DNA from: Phototrophicus methaneseepsis
GTDB taxonomy: Bacteria; Chloroflexota; Anaerolineae; Aggregatilineales; Phototrophicaceae
DNA length: 64,000 nt
Assembly: GCF_015500095.1 (NCBI RefSeq)
Contig: NZ_CP062983.1
Coordinates: 3,162,001 to 3,226,000, forward strand
Direction: 5' to 3'
Shown here: positions 25,278 to 33,853 of the stretch, in pieces
How the letters are laid out: the number at the start of each line of letters is the position of its first letter
How positions within the stretch are numbered: the stretch's first letter is position 1
Translations under genes and position numbers: made by a program
The notes under the pieces: model-generated
The model's input: the letters and a program-made list of their open reading frames with translations, nothing else
What the model was told of the DNA's origin: nothing
The model's database searches: none

Positions 25278-26309
25278 ATGGCGGCTCCAGCCACAGAAGC
25301 ACCAAAAACAGAGACAAAAAAGATCTCGTTAACAGGTATTAAGCCCAGCGGTACACCTCATGTCGGGAACTACCTGGGCGCGATCAAGCCAGCGCTGAAG
25401 CTGGCAGAAACATTCCAGGCGTATTATTTCATTGCGGATTACCACGCGTTGACGACCGTGACAGATCCAGATTTGATGCATCAGTACGTCTATGAGATTA
25501 TCGCGACCTGGTTGGCGATGGGCCTGGACCCGGATGAGGTCGTGTTCTATCGGCAGTCCGATATTCCAGAAATTTTCGAGCTCACCTGGATTTTGAGCTG
25601 CTACACGGCGAAGGGTTTGCTGAACCGCGCCCATGCTTACAAAGCCAAGGTCGATGCCAACCGGGAAGAAGATCGCGACGAAGACGCAGGTGTGAGCGCG
25701 GGTTTGTTCAACTATCCTGTGCTGATGGCGTCTGACATCTTGATGTTTAACACGAATTATGTGCCTGTAGGCCAGGATCAGAAGCAACATATTGAAATTG
25801 CCCGCGACATCGCTGCATCTTTCAATAATAATTACGGCCAAGAGGTCCTGGTCTTGCCGGAAGCCTATATTATGGACGATGTGGCGACGGTCCCAGGCAT
25901 TGATGGTCGCAAGATGAGTAAGAGCTACGGCAATGTGGTGCCTCTGTTTGCGCCGCCTAAGCAACTACGTAAACAGATCATGCGCATTGTGACCAACAGC
26001 CAGCAACCTGAAGAGCCGAAAGACCCGGATGCAGATAATATCTACAACATCTATAAGCACTTTGCATCGCCAGAAGACTTGGCACGGGTGCGCCAGACTT
26101 ACCTGGAAGGTGGCCTGGCTTACGGCAAGATGAAGCAAGAATTATTCGAACTCCTGGAAGCGACCTTTGGCGAGGCACGCAGCCAGTACGACGAATACAT
26201 GAACGACAAAGCTGAACTGGACCGCATTATGACGCGCGGGGCGGAAAAAGCACGGGCGATTTCCGTACCGATGATTGAAAAGATGCGTAAAACTGTCGGT
26301 ATTCGGTAG
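25278..26309 (+). CDS. trpS: Tryptophan-tRNA ligase
   Basis: TrpS (343 residues) is a class I synthetase that charges tRNA-Trp. After about 17 polar residues come GIKPSGTPHVGNYLGAIK, which holds the HIGH-like PHVGN, and later GRKMSKSYGNVV with the KMSKS loop. The middle contains VPVGQDQKQHIEIARDIA. Its place inside the T-box-controlled operon means that uncharged tRNA-Trp raises both Trp synthesis and tRNA-Trp charging. This gives direct feedback on the signal that the T-box reads. Confidence 0.95.
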   Translation: MAAPATEAPKTETKKISLTGIKPSGTPHVGNYLGAIKPALKLAETFQAYYFIADYHALTTVTDPDLMHQYVYEIIATWLAMGLDPDEVVFYRQSDIPEIFELTWILSCYTAKGLLNRAHAYKAKVDANREEDRDEDAGVSAGLFNYPVLMASDILMFNTNYVPVGQDQKQHIEIARDIAASFNNNYGQEVLVLPEAYIMDDVATVPGIDGRKMSKSYGNVVPLFAPPKQLRKQIMRIVTNSQQPEEPKDPDADNIYNIYKHFASPEDLARVRQTYLEGGLAYGKMKQELFELLEATFGEARSQYDEYMNDKAELDRIMTRGAEKARAISVPMIEKMRKTVGIR

Positions 26310-26354
26310 GCTGTCGTTCATACATCCGTCCTTAGCATAAGAAACGAAGGGACT

Positions 26355-27236
26355 ATGACGGACAGCACAGGCTACTGGGCTGCATCGCACTACACATTCT
26401 ATTGGAAGTTAACGCCCAGCCAGCGACAAGCCCTGACAGAACGACAGCCGCTGCTCTACGTGGCGGGTAACCAGCTTGAACGCGTCCAACCGGGTGACGT
26501 TTTGTGGATGGTGAATGTTTATCTGGGCAATCTCTACCTGGTGGGTAAGCTGCTGGTGGAGTTCGTAGTCGATAACACTGAATTGGCGATGGAACTTGTC
26601 GACCCGGAAACAGACGAGTGGTATGACGCAGATTGGTATGCCATCGCCAATCGTTACAACACGGAGCCGATGCGTGAAGTTGATATTACGCCGCTGGCAG
26701 GTGGCCTTCGCTTCGAAAGCGACGCGTATCAGCTTGATCTTGAAAAGGGCGTGCAGGCTACCCAGCTTTCGCAGCTGCGCAAACTAACTCCGGAAACAGC
26801 ACAGCTTCTTGAGCAAGTCTGGTACGACGATGAGTACACGCCGGAAGATATCCAGGATTACCTGGAACTGACGGAAGATGATAAGGCATATAACGAAGGT
26901 AAGGTCGTGGTGCGGACGCTGCGCGAACGCCAGCGTAATCGCAACCTTGTGGAAGATGCCAAGGCACAGTTTAAAGCCCTGCATGGGAGCTTATACTGTC
27001 AGGGATGTGGCTTTAGCTTTGAGGACACCTATGGTGTGGAATACATCGAAGCGCACCATCTGGAACAAATGGCTAGCTTTGAAGGTGAGCGCCAGACGGC
27101 CATTCATGATCTGGTGATGCTGTGCTCCAACTGTCACCGTATGGTGCATACACGTACGCCGCCGCTGACGTTGACGGAATTACAAGATTTAGTGAAAAGA
27201 AGGGCCGGTACTGGTCAGCAATTTAAAGGGGAATAG
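26355..27236 (+). CDS. HNH endonuclease with a PUA/EVE-like N-terminal domain
   Basis: The protein has 293 residues. The C-terminal third is an HNH nuclease of the McrA-like zinc type: C215-x2-C218, the core EAHH (H234-H235), CSNCH (C257, C260, H261) and a final MVHTRTPPLT. The N-terminal 90 residues (YWAAS, LERVQPGDVLWMVN, LYLVGKLLVEF) look like a PUA/EVE-type fold that reads modified bases, but this is a weaker call. EVE-HNH proteins include modification-dependent type IV restriction enzymes. Placement between trpS and trpD is unusual for such a gene. Confidence 0.75.
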   Translation: MTDSTGYWAASHYTFYWKLTPSQRQALTERQPLLYVAGNQLERVQPGDVLWMVNVYLGNLYLVGKLLVEFVVDNTELAMELVDPETDEWYDADWYAIANRYNTEPMREVDITPLAGGLRFESDAYQLDLEKGVQATQLSQLRKLTPETAQLLEQVWYDDEYTPEDIQDYLELTEDDKAYNEGKVVVRTLRERQRNRNLVEDAKAQFKALHGSLYCQGCGFSFEDTYGVEYIEAHHLEQMASFEGERQTAIHDLVMLCSNCHRMVHTRTPPLTLTELQDLVKRRAGTGQQFKGE

Positions 27237-27239
27237 AAG

Positions 27240-28271
27240 ATGGATATACAACGCGCGATAGAGGTGATTAGCCGCTTCGGTCATTTGCAGGAAGACGAAG
27301 CCGAAGACGTGATGCAGCAGATTATGAGCGGTGATGCCACCGAAGCGCAAATCGGGGCTTATCTAATGGCGCTGCGTATGAAAGGCGAAACGCCAGAAGA
27401 GATCACAGGTAGCGCACGTGCTATGCGGGAAAAAGCTAGCATGGTTCCTACGAATGTTGAGGGTGACCTGCTGGATACGTGCGGTACGGGCGGTGATAAA
27501 TCCGGTACCTTCAATATTAGTACGACCGTTGCTTTTGTTGCAGCAGGGGCGGGCGTGCCTGTTGCGAAGCATGGCAACCGCGCAGCGACAAGTAAGGCGG
27601 GCAGTGCAGATGTGTTGGCTGCATCAGGCGTGAACCTTGATTTGACACCTGAACAGGTCGGCCAATGTGTTGATGAAGTTGGTATTGGCTTCTTATTCGC
27701 TGTGAAGTTGCACCCGGCTATGAAGTATGCCATCGGCCCCCGCCGCCAAATGGGGATTCGTACTATTTTCAACATCCTTGGCCCGTTGACCAATCCGGCA
27801 GGGGCCAAACGCCAGTTGATGGGTGTTTTTGCCGCAGATTTAACGGACTTATTAGCCCATGTGTTGAAGTCGCTCGGTACGACGAGCGCTATTGTGGTCA
27901 ATGGTTATGGGGGCCTGGATGAATTGACGATCAGTGGGCCGAACCGCGTGAGCCAGCTATCGGAAAACGGCACTATAGAGACATATGAACTGGACCCCAT
28001 GGAATACGGTTTTGAAGGGGCGAGCATTAGCGAACTGAAGGGTGGCGAGCCTGAAGACAACGCCGCCATCCTGCGCGCGATCCTGGATTGTACCGATAAA
28101 GGGCCTAAGCGAGATGTGGTTTTGCTCAATGCAGGGGCGGCTTTATGGGCTGCTGGCAAAGTCAGCGATCTTAAAGAAGGCATTACGCTTGCGCGTGAGA
28201 CAATCGACACAGGGGCAGCATTGAATAAACTGGATAGCTTGATTGAATATAGCCAGAGCTTTGCCCAATGA
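27240..28271 (+). CDS. trpD: Anthranilate phosphoribosyltransferase
   Basis: TrpD (343 residues) attaches phosphoribose from PRPP to anthranilate. The PRPP-binding loop DTCGTGGDKSGTFNISTT is clear, as are KHGNRAATSKAGSADVL and the metal-binding DELTISGPN region. It starts three bases after the HNH gene and its ATGA overlaps the trpC start, so the two are translationally coupled. It is a stand-alone protein rather than a TrpG-TrpD fusion. Confidence 0.96.
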   Translation: MDIQRAIEVISRFGHLQEDEAEDVMQQIMSGDATEAQIGAYLMALRMKGETPEEITGSARAMREKASMVPTNVEGDLLDTCGTGGDKSGTFNISTTVAFVAAGAGVPVAKHGNRAATSKAGSADVLAASGVNLDLTPEQVGQCVDEVGIGFLFAVKLHPAMKYAIGPRRQMGIRTIFNILGPLTNPAGAKRQLMGVFAADLTDLLAHVLKSLGTTSAIVVNGYGGLDELTISGPNRVSQLSENGTIETYELDPMEYGFEGASISELKGGEPEDNAAILRAILDCTDKGPKRDVVLLNAGAALWAAGKVSDLKEGITLARETIDTGAALNKLDSLIEYSQSFAQ

Positions 28272-29098
28272 GCGCACAATACGTCAAGACCGATACCGTC
28301 CTGGATAAAATCCTGGCGCATAAGGTTGAAGAAATCGCGACAGAAAAATCCCAATTGCCCTTCGCAGTTGCGCGTAAAAAAGCGGAATTGGCTGTCGATA
28401 ATGAGCGAGCCCCACGTGATTTTATGGGTGCCCTCAAACGGGATACGGTTGCACTCATCGCTGAGGTAAAAAAAGCCTCACCGAGCAAAGGGGTCCTGAT
28501 TGAAGACTTCGACCCGGTACAGATTGGCACAGCCTATGCTGCAAATGGGGCTGCTGCAATCAGCGTCCTGACGGATGTGAATTTCTTTCAGGGGCACCTG
28601 GGATATATGGGGGCGGTTCGCAAAGCTGTAGACATACCTGTTTTGCGCAAGGATTTTATCATTGACCCCTATCAAGTTTATGTGGCGCGCGGCTTTTGTG
28701 CAGATGCGTGTTTGCTTATCGTGGCGGCACTTTCCGATAGTCAGCTAGCTGACTTGCACATGCTTATTATAGAGCTGGGTATGGCCGCGCTGGTAGAAGT
28801 GCATAATGAAGCAGAGATGGCTCGTGCACTGGCTATCGGTGCCAAGTTGATTGGTATCAACAATCGTGATTTGAAGACATTCCATGTCGACCTGAATACG
28901 ACCGCACAATTGGCGAGCCTTGTGCCGGATGATGTGGTCCTTGTCGCGGAAAGTGGCATTCGCAATGCTGAGGATGTCCGTCAGATGGGGCAATTAGGCG
29001 CGCATGCTGTCCTGGTGGGCGAGTCGCTGGTGAAGAGCGGCGATATTGCACAGAGCGTGCGTGACTACAGCAGCCAGAAACGAGAGCCTGCGCAATGA
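28268..29098 (+). CDS. trpC: Indole-3-glycerol phosphate synthase
   Basis: TrpC (276 residues) is a TIM-barrel enzyme that closes the indole ring from CdRP. Signatures are LIAEVKKASPSKGVL (catalytic Lys), ISVLTDVNFFQG, LRKDFIIDPYQV, IGINNRDLKTF and LVAESGI. The N-terminal helical extension is normal for the family. It overlaps trpD by four bases and trpF by four bases, giving a coupled trpDCF block. Confidence 0.96.
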   Translation: MSAQYVKTDTVLDKILAHKVEEIATEKSQLPFAVARKKAELAVDNERAPRDFMGALKRDTVALIAEVKKASPSKGVLIEDFDPVQIGTAYAANGAAAISVLTDVNFFQGHLGYMGAVRKAVDIPVLRKDFIIDPYQVYVARGFCADACLLIVAALSDSQLADLHMLIIELGMAALVEVHNEAEMARALAIGAKLIGINNRDLKTFHVDLNTTAQLASLVPDDVVLVAESGIRNAEDVRQMGQLGAHAVLVGESLVKSGDIAQSVRDYSSQKREPAQ

Positions 29099-29769
29099 TA
29101 AAGGTTAAAGTTTGTGGCGTGACCACGTATGAAAATGCATTAATGGTCGCACAGTGTGGTGTTGATTTGCTGGGGCTAAATTTCTATAAACCCAGCCCCC
29201 GGTCAATCAATCCTGAGGATGCGCGTTACCTATGCAGCCAACTTCGGGCCGTTATGGGGGCGTCGTGCCCGGTATTGGTCGGCGTGTTCGTCAATGACTC
29301 TGTTGATGAAGTCGCCCATATCTTACGTTATGTCGGGTTGGATTTCGCCCAGTTAAGTGGTGATGAATCGGCGGCGATGGTGGCTGAACTTCGGGGACGG
29401 GCGTTTAAAGCGATCCGGCCTATGGATGAATCTGTTGCGCTCGATGATGCCGCATATTATGCGCCGTACTTCCCTCAAAACGATCATATACCTTCTCTAC
29501 TCATAGATGCTTATCATCCTGGATTGTATGGTGGCACAGGGGAGGGCGCGAGCCAGACAGTGGCCCAGACTGTCAAAGCACAGGTGCCTCGTATGATGCT
29601 GGCTGGCGGGCTTAAGCCGGAAAATGTCGGTGAGCGCGTCCGGGCGATCCAACCCTGGGGCGTAGATACCGCCAGTGGTGTTGAAGATGGGATACCGGGC
29701 ATCAAATCAGAAGCCAAAGTGAAGGCATTTGTCACAGCAGCAAAAAGCATCGAGGTCGCAGGTGACTAG
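29095..29769 (+). CDS. trpF: Phosphoribosylanthranilate isomerase
   Basis: TrpF (224 residues) isomerises phosphoribosylanthranilate to CdRP. It shows VKVCGVTTYENALM with the catalytic Cys, LGLNFYKPSPRSI, GVFVND, VQ-like AQLSGDES, LIDAY and the phosphate-binding LAGGLKPENV and GVDTASGVE. The start ATG overlaps the trpC stop as ATGA. The next gene begins inside its last codons. Confidence 0.95.
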   Translation: MIKVKVCGVTTYENALMVAQCGVDLLGLNFYKPSPRSINPEDARYLCSQLRAVMGASCPVLVGVFVNDSVDEVAHILRYVGLDFAQLSGDESAAMVAELRGRAFKAIRPMDESVALDDAAYYAPYFPQNDHIPSLLIDAYHPGLYGGTGEGASQTVAQTVKAQVPRMMLAGGLKPENVGERVRAIQPWGVDTASGVEDGIPGIKSEAKVKAFVTAAKSIEVAGD

Positions 29770-30343
29770 ACGTGTCGATCAACCCAGGGCGAAGTTCTGC
29801 CCGAATTGTGGTAAACCAACGCAATCTGTGTTTACAGGTGGCCGTCATAGGGATACTTGCCCGGAATGCGGCTTTATTCAGTATGCGACGTATTCATTTG
29901 GAGTGGGTGCGCTGGTTTTGCGTGATGAGACGGTTTTACTGGTTGAACGTGGCATTCCACCCATCGGCGTCTGGACGATACCGGGCGGCTTCCTGGAACA
30001 GGAAGATGATGTCTATACGGCTGTTCAGCGAGAAGTTTATGAAGAAGCCAGCCTGAACGTGACGCCGCAGGGTATTGTCATTGTGCGCAACCGGGTCGAT
30101 GCCAACCGCAATGATATGTATATCGTCATGCTGTGCGAAGCATTACCGGATCAGCAGCCCGTGCCAGATGGCAGAGAATCGACGCAGGCATGTTTTGTCC
30201 ATCCGCATGATTTTGATGATATGAATATTTCAGTTTTTACGCGTTGGGTCGTCGAACATTATCTGGCGCATAGGCCCAGTCCAATGCAGATGATGACCGT
30301 CCCCGGTTATCGCAGTGACGCGATCATCTTTGGGAATATATAG
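29762..30343 (+). CDS. Nudix hydrolase with N-terminal zinc ribbon
   Basis: This 193-residue protein has an N-terminal zinc ribbon ([20 protein letters not shown]) followed by a Nudix domain. The Nudix box reads [29 protein letters not shown], the metal-binding core, is intact, while the first box Glu is Asp and the last Gly is Ser. Such proteins hydrolyse nucleoside diphosphates linked to another group, such as ADP-ribose, NADH or modified nucleotides; the substrate cannot be told. I chose GTG at 29762, which overlaps the trpF stop and follows GAGG, over a TTG 33 bp upstream. It lies between trpF and trpB. Confidence 0.8.
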   Translation: MTRRVDQPRAKFCPNCGKPTQSVFTGGRHRDTCPECGFIQYATYSFGVGALVLRDETVLLVERGIPPIGVWTIPGGFLEQEDDVYTAVQREVYEEASLNVTPQGIVIVRNRVDANRNDMYIVMLCEALPDQQPVPDGRESTQACFVHPHDFDDMNISVFTRWVVEHYLAHRPSPMQMMTVPGYRSDAIIFGNI

Positions 30344-30371
30344 CTGTGAATTTATCGAGAGAGAGTATGTC

Positions 30372-31598
30372 ATGAAGCCGGATTATTTAAGCCGAGAAAC
30401 AGCAGTGCCCGATGAACGCGGCTACTATGGTGATTTTGGTGGGCGCTTCGTCCCTGAGACGATCATACCTGCGTTAGATGAGCTAGAAGTGGCCTATACG
30501 GAGGCGATGCAGGATGAGGCATTCATCGGGGAACTATTGCATTTGCAAAAGACCTATACGGGTCGGCCTACGCCTTTGACGTTTGCCAGCCGCCTGACTG
30601 AAAAATTGGGCGGTGCGAAGATTTACCTCAAGCGAGAAGATTTGGCCCATACAGGCGCGCATAAGATCAACAACGCATTGGGGCAGGCATTGCTTGCAAG
30701 GCGTATGGGGAAGCAGCGCGTCATCGCAGAGACGGGTGCTGGTCAACATGGGGTTGCCAGTGCGACGGCTGCGGCATTACTCGGTTTAGAATGCCATGTT
30801 TATATGGGCGAAGTCGATATTGCTCGCCAGCAGCCCAATGTATTTCGCATGAAGCTTCTCGGCGCAGAGGTAATCCCTGTTAGTAGTGGCAGCCGGACGC
30901 TCAAAGATGCCATCAACGAAGCCATGCGCGATTGGGTTACAAACGTTAGCTCGACGTTTTATTTACTAGGCAGTGCTTTGGGGCCGCATCCTTACCCTAA
31001 GATGGTGCGTGATTTCCAGAGCGTCATCGGCTACGAAGCGCGCCAGCAAATTCAGGAAGAAGCGGGCAGGCTGCCGGATGCCTGTATTGCCTGTGTGGGA
31101 GGTGGTAGCAATGCCATCGGCCTATTCCATGCTTTCCGGGATGATGAACATGTGGATCTGATTGGCGTGGAAGCGGGCGGCCTTGGCACCGATACTGACA
31201 AGCATGCTGCTCGCTTTGCGAACCCGGATATTAGCCGTCCAGGTGTTTTGCATGGAACGCGTTCTTACGTGATGCAGAACGAAGATGGCCAGATTATGGA
31301 GACGCACAGCATCAGTGCCGGGCTGGATTACCCTTCTGTCGGGCCAGAACACGCTTATTTGCGCGCATTGGAACGCGCTTACTATACATCTGCAACGGAT
31401 GAAGAGACGCTCCATGCCTTCCAGATGTTGAGCGAGCTTGAGGGGATTATCCCGGCCCTGGAGAGTTCGCACGCTGTAGCAGAAGTGATCAAGCGTGCGC
31501 CTACGATGTCCAAAGACAGTGTCATCCTCGTCAATTTATCTGGGCGTGGTGATAAGGACCTCGATACCGTCATTAAGATATTGGGAGATAAACTCTAG
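30372..31598 (+). CDS. trpB: Tryptophan synthase beta chain
   Basis: TrpB (408 residues) condenses indole and serine to tryptophan with PLP. The PLP lysine is K98 in [29 protein letters not shown] and the C-terminal LSGRGDKD are present, all typical of the TrpB1 form that pairs with TrpA. I chose ATG 30372 (MKPDYLSRE) after GAGAGAG. A longer ORF reaching 30315 overlaps the Nudix gene and is not conserved in type. trpA is separated from trpB by a hydrolase-like gene, which is unusual. Confidence 0.96.
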   Translation: MKPDYLSRETAVPDERGYYGDFGGRFVPETIIPALDELEVAYTEAMQDEAFIGELLHLQKTYTGRPTPLTFASRLTEKLGGAKIYLKREDLAHTGAHKINNALGQALLARRMGKQRVIAETGAGQHGVASATAAALLGLECHVYMGEVDIARQQPNVFRMKLLGAEVIPVSSGSRTLKDAINEAMRDWVTNVSSTFYLLGSALGPHPYPKMVRDFQSVIGYEARQQIQEEAGRLPDACIACVGGGSNAIGLFHAFRDDEHVDLIGVEAGGLGTDTDKHAARFANPDISRPGVLHGTRSYVMQNEDGQIMETHSISAGLDYPSVGPEHAYLRALERAYYTSATDEETLHAFQMLSELEGIIPALESSHAVAEVIKRAPTMSKDSVILVNLSGRGDKDLDTVIKILGDKL

Positions 31599-32797
31599 TG
31601 GAAATTGTGCTAGGTATTGTACTAACGATTGTTGCTGTGACGCTCTTTGGCCTGATATTTGAGATGATCATGCGTCAGCGAGATAAGCGCTTTCTGGATG
31701 TGCCACCCGGTGAACGTCTGGATGTAGGCGGGCGTTATGTTCATGTGCAGCGCAACAGCCGCGAAAAATCAGCCCCCTCGGTCATACTCCTTTCTACAGT
31801 GGGCGGTACTTCGCTGGATTGGCAGTTAGTCCAACCGAAAGTGGCCGAGTTTGCACCTGTCCTGAGCTATGATCGGGCTGGTTATGGATGGACGGAGAAT
31901 ATCCCCGGCGAGCGTACGCCTGAGCGTGTTGTCGAAGAACTACATGAGGTCCTCGGTGCCGCGAACATGCCAGCGCCGTATGTGATCGTCGGGCATGGGT
32001 TTGGTGGTTTGTATGCGCGCGCATATCAAGCTGAATATCCGCAAGAAGTCGTCGGGATGGTGCTGGTGGATAGCTCTCATCCTGAACTTGTCGTCGAAAA
32101 CGACCATCGGCAGGAAGTAAGGCGGCAGAGGAATATTTTGCGATTCCGGCAAATTGGTATTTTGCGGCAGATGCTGCCACGCGTTGTGACATGGATTAAG
32201 GGCCTGGATAAAACGGCTCAGCAGCAGTATCTGGCTGTTCGTATGCATGATGTGCCGATGACGCTGCGCGAGGTCGTGTCCATTTTCCGCGATGGGATTG
32301 ATCTGCCAGGTGATCTGGGTGATTTGCCCATGCGCGTGATTAGCCGGGGCCTTGTTGATGAAATTGATTTCAGCCATCGCTGGCGTGAGTATCAAGAGGA
32401 TCTGGCGACACTTTCTAGCAGGGCACGACACATCAAAATCCAAGAAGGCAATCACTATCTAGAGTTTGACCAGCCAGATGCTGTTGTGGCGGGTATCGAA
32501 AGCTTGGTGAAGCAAATCCGCTATGGCGATGATGCCGTTGCCGATGAGCTAATTGATGAAGAATTGACTGAAGAACCGGGTGAAGTGGCTGCTATCGACG
32601 ATGATGTGATCGATAATGAGGTGCTCGCCGAAGAAGACATCATAGATGATGAGTTCCTGACGATTGATAAGATTGTTGCCCGGCGTTATGGGCAAAAAGA
32701 TGTGGTCAAAAGCACACAACCAGAGGATGATCTGGCTGAAGAAGATGCAATCATAGGGGGCGAAGATGACAGCGACAACGCGACTTCAGGGAATTGA
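31598..32797 (+). CDS. Alpha/beta-hydrolase-fold protein lacking the nucleophile serine
   Basis: This 399-residue protein starts at a GTG that overlaps the trpB stop. An N-terminal membrane helix (about 3-24) precedes an alpha/beta-hydrolase domain: LLSTVGGTSLDW, VLSYDRAGYGWTE, then the nucleophile elbow VGHGFGGLYARAY. Elbow position 134, which should be Ser in GxSxG, is Gly (codon GGG). The candidate acid (VLVDSSHPE) and His (EGNHYLEFDQPD) remain. The last about 90 residues form a highly acidic tail. Hydrolase activity is doubtful; a membrane-tethered binding role is possible. It overlaps trpA by 32 bp and so belongs to the operon. Confidence 0.8.
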   Translation: MEIVLGIVLTIVAVTLFGLIFEMIMRQRDKRFLDVPPGERLDVGGRYVHVQRNSREKSAPSVILLSTVGGTSLDWQLVQPKVAEFAPVLSYDRAGYGWTENIPGERTPERVVEELHEVLGAANMPAPYVIVGHGFGGLYARAYQAEYPQEVVGMVLVDSSHPELVVENDHRQEVRRQRNILRFRQIGILRQMLPRVVTWIKGLDKTAQQQYLAVRMHDVPMTLREVVSIFRDGIDLPGDLGDLPMRVISRGLVDEIDFSHRWREYQEDLATLSSRARHIKIQEGNHYLEFDQPDAVVAGIESLVKQIRYGDDAVADELIDEELTEEPGEVAAIDDDVIDNEVLAEEDIIDDEFLTIDKIVARRYGQKDVVKSTQPEDDLAEEDAIIGGEDDSDNATSGN

Positions 32798-33572
32798 TGC
32801 CCTGGAAGCCATGTTTCAACAAGCGGTTGAACAAGACCGGGCAGCATTTTTGCCCTATTTCCCGATTGGCTACCCTGATTACGACACATCGATTGAAGCC
32901 ATTGCTGCTATGGCAGAAGTGGGTGTCGATGGGTTTGAAATTGGCATTCCCTTTAGCGATCCGTTGGCAGATGGTCCGACGAACCAGGCTGCTACCCAGA
33001 TCGCGTTGGAAAACGGCACGACAGTCAGGTCCTGCTTGCAAGCCGTGAAAAAACTGCGTGAGCGGGGCATCACCCAGCCGATGATGATGATGGGCTATGT
33101 CAATCCGTTGATAGCTTATGGTGTGGAGCAGTTCGTCGTCGATGCGAAAGCCGCCGGGGCGGATGGTCTAATTGTGCCGGATCTGCCGCCGGAGGAAGCG
33201 CATGATTTTAGCGAAATTTGTGCGCGAGAGGGCATGGCGCTGGTATTCTTCCTGGCGCCGACGAGCAACGACAAGCGCATTGAGATGGTTACGAAGAGTG
33301 CAACCGGGTTCATTTATGTGGTGTCGCTGGTGGGCATTACCGGGGTACGGCGCGATTTACCACCGGATGTCGCCAATGTTATTCAACGCATCCGGGCCCA
33401 AACGCAGACGCCTCTGGTGATGGGCTTTGGCATTAGCACGCCGGAACATGCACGCTCGATGAATGGCCTTGTCGATGGCTTTATTGTCGGCAGTGCCCTG
33501 GTGCGTGCTGGTAAAGAGGGTGTTGCGCCTGTACGGGAATTGACTGAAGCTCTGCGGAAAGCATTGGATTAG
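32766..33572 (+). CDS. trpA: Tryptophan synthase alpha chain
   Basis: TrpA (268 residues) cleaves indole-3-glycerol phosphate to indole, which is passed to TrpB. It is a TIM barrel with FEIGIPFSDPLADGPTNQ (catalytic Glu region), MMMMGYVNPLIAYG, LIVPDLPPEEA (catalytic Asp), YVVSLVGITGVR and GFGISTPEH. It begins inside the end of the hydrolase-like gene. It is the last gene of the trp operon, and no strong terminator is visible before the aro promoter, so some readthrough into the aro leader is possible. Confidence 0.96.
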   Translation: MTATTRLQGIDALEAMFQQAVEQDRAAFLPYFPIGYPDYDTSIEAIAAMAEVGVDGFEIGIPFSDPLADGPTNQAATQIALENGTTVRSCLQAVKKLRERGITQPMMMMGYVNPLIAYGVEQFVVDAKAAGADGLIVPDLPPEEAHDFSEICAREGMALVFFLAPTSNDKRIEMVTKSATGFIYVVSLVGITGVRRDLPPDVANVIQRIRAQTQTPLVMGFGISTPEHARSMNGLVDGFIVGSALVRAGKEGVAPVRELTEALRKALD

Positions 33573-33607
33573 CGGCTCTTCCGCGGCGTAAGATATGGCT
33601 GTTCGGG

Positions 33608-33659
33608 CAATGTATTAAGCGGTATGCGTGCAAAAGGAGCCGAATGCACCCAATGTATT
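33608..33659 (+). repeat. Direct repeat CAATGTATT flanking the aro promoter
   Basis: CAATGTATT occurs at 33608-33616 and at 33651-33659, 43 bp apart (about four helical turns). The second copy overlaps the -35 element of the aro promoter. This arrangement could be an operator pair but could also be chance. Confidence 0.4.
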
Positions 33660-33686
33660 GACAATGCCTTTAAGACCCGGTATGCT
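33658..33686 (+). promoter_or_regulatory. Promoter of the aro operon
   Basis: Consensus TTGACA (33658-33663) and TATGCT (33681-33686) are spaced by 17 bp. Transcription should start near 33692, about 11 nt before the leader-peptide ATG. Confidence 0.8.
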
Positions 33687-33702
33687 TTGCGTTATTAGTC
33701 AA

Positions 33703-33801
33703 ATGCTCAAGTACGAGTCCATGACACGCGAATTCAACGCTTACCCCTATTTTTACTTTGGGAACCACATAGTAGAGAGTGGGGCGTTGCCGCGCGTGTA
33801 A
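33703..33801 (+). CDS. Tyr/Phe-rich leader peptide of the aro operon
   Basis: A 32-codon ORF starts just after the predicted transcription start and ends before the terminator hairpin. Residues 14-19 are YPYFYF, with further Tyr at 4 and Phe at 11; seven of 32 residues are Tyr or Phe and none is Trp. Leader peptides of pheA and pheST attenuators have the same logic. A second in-frame ATG at 33721 would still contain the cluster. The ribosome-binding site is weak and the 5' leader very short, so the exact start is uncertain. Its function would be to report Tyr/Phe-tRNA charging by ribosome stalling. Confidence 0.75.
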   Translation: MLKYESMTREFNAYPYFYFGNHIVESGALPRV

Positions 33802-33821
33802 TTTGACACCAGTTTGAAAGC

Positions 33822-33853
33822 AAAAGGCGCAGGGCGAACCCTGCGCCTTTTTT
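33822..33853 (+). terminator. Attenuator terminator upstream of aroH
   Basis: A 13-bp stem, AAAAGGCGCAGGG with CCCTGCGCCTTTT, has loop CGAA and ends in a run of six T. It lies 77 bp upstream of aroH and downstream of the leader ORF. Confidence 0.92.

Larger units (their letters stand above)
33698..33853 (+). promoter_or_regulatory. Leader-peptide transcription attenuator of the aro operon
   Basis: Three mutually exclusive helices can form. Region 1 with 2 (pause hairpin): ACACGCG 33724-33730 with CGCGTGT 33793-33799, plus CAACGC 33735-33740 with GCGTTG 33784-33789. Region 2 with 3 (antiterminator): 33782-33795 with 33827-33842, 13 pairs interrupted by small bulges. Region 3 with 4 (terminator): 33822-33834 with 33839-33851. 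A ribosome stalled at the Tyr/Phe codons (33742-33759) masks region 1 and frees region 2 to block the terminator. A ribosome reaching the stop codon (33799-33801) covers region 2 and lets the terminator form. An outer helix GTCAAAT/ATTTGAC (33698-33704, 33801-33807) may stabilise the off state. Confidence 0.78.

Noticed and set aside
33698-33853. T-box or metabolite riboswitch for the aro leader
   Set aside because: There is no GGTGGNACCGCG element or specifier loop, and the Tyr/Phe-rich ORF with three exclusive helices explains the region better.
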